This document shows, piece by piece, positions 16,906 through 23,218 of a stretch of DNA of 23,218 nt. The DNA is taken from contig NMRA01000703.1 of NCBI GenBank assembly GCA_002633005.1, positions 1-23,218 on the forward strand, in the 5' to 3' direction. This DNA comes from Phoronis australis (taxonomy: Eukaryota > Phoronida > Phoronidae). The notes beneath the pieces were generated by a model. That model made no database searches. It saw only the letters and a program-made list of their open reading frames with translations, and was not told the origin of the DNA. Position 1 is the first letter of the stretch; every line of letters begins with the position of its first letter. Made by a program: the position numbers and the translations under genes.

Positions 16906-17468
16906 AGTCATTCGGTTTTCGGAACTAACCATGTGTTCCGTTGTCTGCGCCCGTTCACGGGGCCTCTCTAGTGTTCTTTTATCAGTGCATTCCGGGTTCG
17001 AACTGAAAGCCTGTGAAACCAAATGATCCCGTCTAAGTCAGGATTGCGTTCTGTTTCAAAGTGAATTATTCAAAACTGAAACAAAGTCTGTCTCATTAGA
17101 TACAACCTGTAATGCCTAAGTGTGTGCAAATATTGAGAAGCCAGCAATGAGTAAATTACTGCGTTACAAGGTTTAGACGCATTCAACTAATTGACCGGGC
17201 ACCGAAGCCGTGTGAGTGCATGCTAATTCATGCAGTGTTTGTTTACAGAAAGCTGTTGTGAAACAATAACTTGATTTTATAACCTGTGGTCAGACGTTAG
17301 GGAATCTTTATTTAGATATTCATGCACATTATTTGAATCATTGCCTTGACGGTTCCGTGGAAGGGTAACCTGATTTCGAGACTCCCGACGAGCTAGTAAG
17401 TGGATTTGCCATTTTGCGGCTAATTCATCAAAAGAATCACGTGCACATTATTTCTTTGGATCACTAGT

Positions 17469-18242
17469 ATAGTCTTTTCGTGACTGGAAGTATAGTTTCT
17501 AACTTTGGCTGGCTTAACGGTTCGTCAGTGTCTTCAGTCACACCCCGTTGGGCCTGATGGTTTCAAGCCACTGGCCGGGATAGCAAGCGTTTTGTGTGTT
17601 TAGAACTGAAAGAAATCACAAGTCTAAAATTACAACGCACAGCATATGTTCTGTCTGTATTTCACGGATGAATAATTCGAATTTATCACCGAACAGACCC
17701 CTAACTCCCGCGACCGACCTTGGTAAATTGGCTTACCACACTTTGTTGGCTACACTACGTTCAAATTCCTAAGAATCCGTAACAGCGAAATAAAACAACA
17801 CATTTATTCAATAACTCGATGTATTTGTAAGCGTTTTACATTGAATTTTGATTTATTGGTGTAAAACGAGGGATTCAAGCGAAAAGCTGACAACAGTAAC
17901 CGACGTGCTGTGAACTGCTGAACAGACTACGTTCAAACCTCAGACGTCATTGGTTAAGTTCAGCACCTACATCTGCCGTCAGTTGTCAGGTAACAGTGCT
18001 GTACTCGCTGTTATCGAGTAGAACTGCTCGATCTAAATTGATACAAAATAGGTTGTTTTTGGAGGCATTCCCCTTTAGTGCCCCTGCTAGTGTAACTGGA
18101 GTCGCACGCAAGACCACGAAACTGACTCAGCACTGTACAAAGCTCGCTGTCTTAGTGGTTGTGTAGCCTTAGAAATTTGTTTTTCCATGCCTCTGACCGC
18201 CCCCTTGATCTCTCCGTTTTATTGTTTTTTTTTCTGCTCTTG
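17469..18242. other. No gene seen; possible outer end of the inverted-repeat unit
   Basis: No coding exon is recognised. At about 18068-18082 GGCATTCCCCTTTA resembles the inner terminus of the arms in opposite orientation, which would make 16131-18082 one element with short terminal inverted repeats. Confidence 0.4.
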
Positions 18243-18317
18243 TGAATGTTTAGTTGCTCAGTGAGATATATTTATGTTGTTGAATGTTTAGTCGCTCAGT
18301 GAGATATATTTATGTCC
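18243..18317. repeat. Two-copy 38-bp direct repeat
   Basis: TGAATGTTTAG, then T or C, then GCTCAGTGAGATATATTTATG occurs at 18243 and again at 18281, differing by one or two bases. It is a recent local duplication in non-coding DNA. Confidence 0.9.
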
Positions 18318-19432
18318 TTGCTGCTGCCACCGGGCTTACTTATTCTGGGTTTTCCGAAAATTTCAGCTGAGACTCAAGACGATAATTTTGGGGAGTGTGA
18401 AGTAACAGTAGTGTCTTGCTAAAAATTAGCAAGATCTCGTAAGACTTTGCGATGAGTTGCTGTGCGTTTTAAACCAAACCATATGATTTTGGCTGGAGTT
18501 TTCGCCATGAGATTGGTATTGAATGCTCCCCAAAAATGTGTGACAAATCTCCAGCTGTGTCACTAATAACAGGCACTCCCCAGCTTAGCTGGTACTGCTT
18601 AGGGAGTATTATTTTCAAATAGAACTTTAATGTCATATACCTAGCAGTGGGAAATGAAACAAAATATGAAAACAAAAATTTAAAGCAGAAAATCAAATGT
18701 CACTTAGTGAAACCCAGAACTTTATTTTGTCTTAATCTTGTGCTGTTTTGCCACATTTTGTGCCATTAATTTCTGACAATATAAACGGATCTTTCAATTC
18801 AATTTGCCTGTGGGGCAAGGAAGTTTGAACTTTCATTTGCCAGATGTCGGCAGTTACACGTTGTGACAAGCCCTGATCAGCTCTACTTTTCCATGGAGCC
18901 GTAGAAATGCTAATTAATCCAGTTACACCTTGAGGGCGAAGCCACATGTCTAGCTTTTCATCTCAGATTGTACATGTACACAATTGCTATACTTTGAGCT
19001 AACGAAGAATTGTATTCATATTCAATGTTTTGTTTCTTGACTTTGATACAGGGTGGCGCTGACAGCGCTTAGTAGTAATGTTTGAAATTTGCAATCTACT
19101 GATTGAATCATGTTCAAAGTTGGCCCACACGGATAGCACATTTACAAGACAGATTAAATTAATCTTTTGGGCTGGTCATGCTTGCAAAATGCACTGCTGC
19201 ATTGCTTTTAGGACAACTGAGTTGTATGCAGGCGTCAGTCTAACACCCAAGTTAAGCAACGTTCGCTATGTGCTGTCAAAAAACACAAAACTTAATAATT
19301 GCAAAAAAGTAAAACTTTCAAACCTTCTGTCATTTTGGCATCAGAACATTTAGCAGATGCGCAATAAACATATGCCGATAATCAAGTTGTTGACAATGGC
19401 AGCTTGACTTGCCTCTTGATTTCATTTTAAAG
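18318..19432. other. No gene seen; probable intron of the folate-receptor-like gene
   Basis: I searched by eye for the upstream folate-receptor exon (the Cys-rich part with a HFxQDTCLYEC-like motif) and did not find it. Short frames on both strands have no recognisable content. The stretch ends in the pyrimidine-rich acceptor at 19431-19432. Confidence 0.5.
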
Positions 19433-19568
19433 GGAGATAGACATTGGCAAAAGGAAAGATTTATTAGTGTGCCGCTGTGTAAGTCGTCTTGCACTGCATG
19501 GTGGGAGGACTGCAAGGACGACTACACTTGCCGTGACAATTGGTATAAAGGATTTGATTGGTCCTCAG
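19433..19568 (+). CDS. Folate-receptor-family exon (penultimate coding exon)
   Basis: Acceptor TTTTAAAG precedes 19433 and donor CAG|GTGAGT follows 19568, giving 136 nt and a phase-1 end. The translation GDRHWQKERFISVPLCKSSC, then TAWWEDCKDDYTCRDN, WYKGFDWSSG matches the core of vertebrate folate receptors (the VPLCKEDCEQWWEDC region). Cysteines of the disulfide pattern are all present. Compared with human folate receptor alpha, the Trp and the second Arg of WRKER are kept but the first Arg is Gln here. In the WHKGWNW binding loop, His is Tyr and the first later Trp is Phe, while the first and last Trp and the Lys remain. Folate binding may therefore be retained in altered form or lost; this is inference. 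An alternative acceptor at 19439-19440 would remove eight bases and is less likely because it breaks the usual phase. Confidence 0.9.
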
Positions 19569-19594
19569 GTGAGTCACATAGTCAAAACCTGAAA

Positions 19595-19673
19595 TCAAAG
19601 GTTGTGTAAGTGTGCTGAGCTCAAAGGTTGTGTTAAGGGTGCTGAAGTCAAAGGTTGTGTAAGGGTGCTTGAG
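19595..19673. repeat. Three-copy 26-27-bp repeat in the folate-receptor intron
   Basis: TCAAAGGTTGTGT(T)AAG, then GTGCTGAG or similar, starts at 19595, 19621 and 19648. It lies just downstream of the splice donor at 19569. Confidence 0.88.
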
Positions 19674-19884
19674 CGCTAAGTCAACTGCTGGAAATGTGCT
19701 CTTGACTTAGTAACCAACAGTTAGTTGAAATCCAACCTAAAAGCTTAAGGCCTAGAACAGCTTTGTTGAAGTTTTGCGAAAATCTGAGTATGGGAGTTTT
19801 TCCTGTCCTTTGATCTCTCTTCTTGTATCCAGGCTGTGATTATCTCAGTTTTCTGTTTTAAAACTTTGTAACTTGTTCTCTTAG

Positions 19885-20168
19885 GCACTAACAAATGCAA
19901 AGAGGGGTGGATGTGTCGTACCTTCAAGGAAATGTTTGGCAGTGCCGAGAAGATGTGCGAGAATATTTGGGACGGATCGTGGAAAGTGGTCCCAGACAGT
20001 GACCAGTGCATGCACATTCGGTGGACGGCAGGCGACAATCCAAATGCGGCTGTAGCAGCGGCCCGAGCAAATGAGCTTGTGGGTAGCTTGAATGGTGCTG
20101 GAGACATTAAACCTTGGTGTCTCAGTCACATCTTGGTCTCAGCCGTGTTTTGTACATTGCATATGTAA
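19885..20168 (+). CDS. Folate-receptor-family last coding exon with GPI-signal-like tail
   Basis: Acceptor TTCTCTTAG precedes 19885. The exon completes the Gly codon left by the previous exon, then reads TNKCKEGWMCRTFKEMFGSA, EKMCENIWDGSWKVVPDSDQ, CMHIRWTAGDNPNAAVAAAR. This follows the folate-receptor pattern NKC...C...F...LCNEIWTHSYKV...[20 protein letters not shown]. The Trp and Ser corresponding to the human pterin pocket (IWxxS) are conserved. The end, LNGAGDIKPW followed by CLSHILVSAVFCTLHM, resembles a GPI-attachment signal: a small-residue site, a short spacer, then a hydrophobic tail. The protein is therefore probably a cell-surface, GPI-anchored ligand-binding protein. Stop TAA is at 20166-20168. 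The 5' exons (signal peptide and N-terminal Cys-rich half) are not in view, so the gene is incomplete here. Confidence 0.9.
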
Positions 20169-21836
20169 CCGCGATCATTCATTCAGTTGAACTAGGTGAA
20201 GGCTCATATGTGGAATTAATTGATGTTGAGAGTCGATGAATTCATTGATGTTTATTTTCAAAATAGTCCATGATGGGCCCCATTTGGTTTGCCAAACAAC
20301 TTGTTTTTTAAGATTTTCACAAAAATTAAATGAAAAGGAATCTTCAAGGTCAGCTTAAAAAAACAAACAGCTTAATAGCTTCCATTCATTGGCCTATTTG
20401 TGAGTTGAAGGGGGTGATACACCTGCATTCCATTGTAGAAAATTTATGGGGTATCCGCCTTTTTGCCAGCTTGTACTTGGATATGTAACTTTTCTTATAT
20501 GCTGGGACGGGCTGATTTCTCACAGTCAATTGCTTATAGGGTGTCTTTCTACCCATGCAAACGATTCATTGCATGCAAACTTCCTGAGGCTTTGTATAAA
20601 AAATCATTTATTTGCACTGGAGGCCATCGACCCACAGTACATATACATATACAATACAATACATCAGTATGCCTACGCGTACACGTAATATTTCAGGCAC
20701 CCATAAGTTTTTGAGTACCGAAGCTGGTACACAACTTCAACTTTTTCAGCACACAGGGATCATAAATTTGCATTAACCTCAAAAAGGAACATCACTTGGG
20801 TTGGTCCAATATATGTTAGACAGCAATGTTATTCTCAAATCATTGTTAAAGGTACATTCACAAATAAAGTGAAATTTGTCTTCCTTAAAATTTTGACCTG
20901 GGATTTGTTTACATAAAGAACATATACATAGATGTTTATCAACAGATAGATAATGTTCCTACTCAACCAACAGTGATTTGAACACTGAAACCTTGCAAAG
21001 GAACTTCTGAAGCAATGGGGTAATTTGAATGAAACATAGGCTTCCAAATTAGAGTCGTTTTGAAGAGGGAGTATGTGTATGTGTTTTACCGGTGACTATA
21101 ATTGACAAAGAGCAAGTTTTCTAGCATGTTGCACACGCCAGTGTGCAGTGATTGCCAAAGTAATTGGACAAAATTCTGTTGACATGCGTGACACTAATTA
21201 AGAAAACTATATAGCGGACACTAAAAGTAGCATCAAATACATCTTCTTTTTCATTTTAAAGAAATTGACGGCATTCTCCACAATGTTAGAAACCTTTGAA
21301 AAAGGATGGATTTTGGCGCTCATTGTTTTCAAAATTGGTGGGATTTTACCATTTGTCTCACGACTCGTCAATGCAGATACTCCGACAGCAAATTCCAATT
21401 GCACTTTGCCATGGTGACGGGAATTGATGCTGGAGCTCAGTCGCAGAATTTGGGTTCTTTTTATCACAATTTTACCAGGTTGTTTTGTGTCTCTTCTTTG
21501 CAAAATGCTCTACCCCAGTCGAAACTCCTTTCAATCTTGCATTTTGCAATTTTACACTTAGCCCCATGTTGAATACTTCTGGCTGTGCCAGTGGTTGGAG
21601 GTGTTCTACCATGTTTGACCTTTTGCTATACAGATTGTCCAGTGTCTAATGTGCTTGCCGTTGAATGTTACAAGCTTGTTGGGTCACTTGGCCAGGTTAC
21701 ACATAGATGCATTGTCACTATCAATAGGTGGCACTGTGTTAGAGTGTTTACCTATGACAACTAGCAAATACATGTGATTGTTTGCTGGAGATGGCTTCAC
21801 CTCTAATACCAATAAAATGCATTCAGTGGTTGACAG
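20169..21836. other. 3' UTR / intergenic DNA, no gene seen
   Basis: Possible polyadenylation signals on the plus strand are ATTAAA at 20335-20340 and AATAAA at 20863-20868. I cannot tell which, if either, is used. Short frames within show no family motif. A lone AGGTGGCACTG (about 21726-21736) resembles part of the CTCF-like core seen at the start of the window. Confidence 0.45.
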
Positions 21837-21872
21837 TTTAACCTGGGAACTAATATTAGTTCCTAGGATTAA
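21837..21872. repeat. 36-bp near-perfect palindrome
   Basis: The centre GGAACTAATATTAGTTCC (21846-21863) is a perfect 18-bp palindrome. Flanks TTTAACCT and AGGATTAA extend it imperfectly. Function is unknown; it could extrude as a cruciform or mark the tip of a small mobile element. Confidence 0.85.
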
Positions 21873-22531
21873 CTCAGCAAGTTCACCATTTTCAATCCGC
21901 TATTGCTGCAGTGGCACCTGATGCCATCTAGTGAAGAGTTTTCATGTTATTGTGGTGAATGTAATTATGTGAATGCTGAGGTAATTATCAAAGGAAGTCA
22001 TTGCGTTCATTATGCATGTAATTACACCAATCATGGTTTTGAGGAGACCAAAGTTTCGAAAATTGCATAAAATACACATAATTGTATAATTACTACAACT
22101 GACACACCCACAAGTAGGAATAAAGGAACATCAATAGTCGTCCTACTATTATTAAAATCTCTTGGTCTATTTACACCGAACTCTTGTCTATTTACACTGT
22201 CACGACGTTTCTGTGTGTAAACTTCTGGGCGGCCCGCCACGCTTCTTTTTGGCCCCGCCACTCGTAAATCATACTCAAATTGACCGCCACACACCTAATA
22301 GTGACACGGAAACTTCACCGCCACGCAAAAATCGCTAGTAAAACGATCGCTAGTAAAATGAATTGCATGAAGTTAGGAACAGTAAGATTTCTGCTTCATT
22401 CATTTTATCGTGTCCGAGTTTACAAAAGACACTGTGAATTCTTAGGCGGATTTAGGGGGGGAGCCAGCCCCCACCCCCTTGGCTGCCGTAAATAAGTAAA
22501 ACAGCAAGAGCGTGGGGAAATGTTGAATTTA
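21873..22531. other. No gene seen; repeat-like G/C-rich segment near 22449-22490
   Basis: It contains ATCGCTAGTAAAA twice (near 22331 and 22346) and a run of G followed by a run of C (about 22455-22480) that could fold back. An isolated CTCF-like core, on the minus strand CACTAGATGGCA, is at 21922-21933. No coding content is recognised. Confidence 0.45.
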
Positions 22532-22552
22532 TTAATTAACCCCGTTAATTAA
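22532..22552. repeat. Perfect 9-bp inverted repeat with CCC loop
   Basis: TTAATTAAC-CCC-GTTAATTAA. It is a short AT-rich hairpin in non-coding DNA. Confidence 0.9.
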
Positions 22553-23218
22553 AATTTTACGGATGAAACAAGATTTAAATGTGTGCAGTTTTAGTGTTCA
22601 GTTTAGTCTCAGATCCAATTTCAAGTGTCAAATTCAGAACACGGCGCAATCGTAACGGAACTAAGGCTAAGTATAGACTCTATTCACGCGGCGGACATTA
22701 AAATCGAAAGCGAGGCTCACTGCGATAAACAAAGCGAAAGTAGACATTGCGTGAGTTAAATAGCCGGTCTTTCGAGTCCAACCTGGATATTGAATTTTAA
22801 TAATGTGTCAACAATTAAACCACACAGACGTAGAAAATTACATTAGAGAACATGTTAAGGCGTCAAAGAGTTGTCTGACGAAAGGGTTTAATTTTTTTCG
22901 GAAAACTAGGTTCGAAACATGAAAAGTAAATATGACCAAATTGCGGCGATCGTAGTGTTACGGATTAGGTATTATGCTGGATGCAGGGTTACTTTTTTTC
23001 TTGTAAATTGTTGATCAAAATACTTTCTACGTGGACCAGGTCATCTGCTCGTATTGTTGACGAGTTGAAGACATATTCGACAGTGGTGGCTGTCATGTGC
23101 AATTAGTCACATCTGGTTTAATTTGTTGATCAAGAATATTAAAATCAAGCATAGCCTGATCCTATGCACTCCCTGGGACTAACAGTTGATTTGTCATTGA
23201 GCTGAAAGAATAATTGAT
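22553..23218. other. No gene seen to the end of the window
   Basis: AT-rich DNA without recognisable coding exons, RNA genes or repeats. Confidence 0.5.

Larger units (their letters stand above)
16129..17468 (-). repeat. Right arm of the large inverted repeat
   Basis: It is the reverse-complement counterpart of 14568-15590, starting TTTTAAAGGAGAATGCCACC at the inner end and closing at CACTAGT (17462-17468). It is about 320 bp longer overall because of an extra segment around 16510-16915. A motif resembling the inner terminus in opposite orientation (GGCATTCCCCTTTA) occurs at about 18068-18082, so the unit on this side may really extend to there. Confidence 0.86.

Noticed and set aside
16990-17010. 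tRNA-like B box GGGTTCGAACTG
   Set aside because: No matching A box, acceptor stem or anticodon arm could be fitted; the left-arm counterpart is diverged at this point. A single B-box-like match is not enough.
19049-19060. CAGGGTGGCGCT as a further CTCF site
   Set aside because: It matches only part of the core and is isolated; short matches like this are expected by chance in 23 kb.
20640-20685. ATAC/AATAC-rich short repeat
   Set aside because: Too short and irregular to call a microsatellite of interest.
21306-21572. 88-codon plus-strand frame downstream of the folate-receptor exons
   Set aside because: No recognisable domain, no convincing splice sites, and overlapping frames of similar length on the other strand.

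Overview
The window looks like metazoan nuclear DNA, most probably from a marine deuterostome or related invertebrate. It has spliced exons of a folate-receptor-like gene, long repeat-rich non-coding stretches, and several classes of animal retroelement. The deuterostome lean is an inference. It rests mainly on a Ty3/gypsy element with Gmr1-type domain order (integrase before reverse transcriptase), a group first described from deuterostomes. I cannot name the species.

Layout. Bases 1-1453 hold a diverged tandem repeat with about eight CTCF-like cores of the type CCACTAGGTGGCGC. One unit of this repeat is split by two head-to-tail LTR retrotransposons only 16 bp apart. Element 1 (1454-7481, TSD TATGC) is a decayed Gmr1-like element: gag with a SCAN-like capsid, protease, integrase, reverse transcriptase, RNase H. 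Its LTRs carry a cluster of heat-shock-element-like sites just upstream of a TATA box. Element 2 (7498-13607, TSD CATC) has conventional order. Its integrase keeps the N-terminal HHCC zinc domain but lacks the catalytic core, and the frame runs straight into two Cys2His2-type zinc fingers. A fragment of the same LTR family (13674-13749) and a 32-bp minisatellite (13749-13916) follow.

Bases 14113-14556 carry a dead LINE 3' end on the minus strand. From 14568 to 17468 lies a large, diverged inverted repeat with arms of about 1.0 and 1.3 kb. Each arm has the start of a broken THAP-like zinc-finger frame pointing outward. The right arm also carries a P2X7-like C-terminal fragment. The roughly 540-bp spacer holds a GIY-YIG endonuclease fragment of Penelope-like type.

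Bases 19433-20168 contain the last two coding exons of a folate-receptor-family gene on the plus strand, joined by a phase-1 intron and ending in a GPI-signal-like tail. Its 5' exons were not found in the window. They may lie far upstream, in which case the whole transposon cluster would be intronic, or they may be missing. After 20168 I see no further gene, only two notable palindromes and a G/C-rich repeat-like segment.

All mobile elements look inactive as protein-coding units. The most interesting items are the heat-shock-element cluster in the Gmr1-like LTR, the integrase-core loss with zinc-finger fusion in element 2, the CTCF-like motif array, and the THAP/Penelope inverted repeat.
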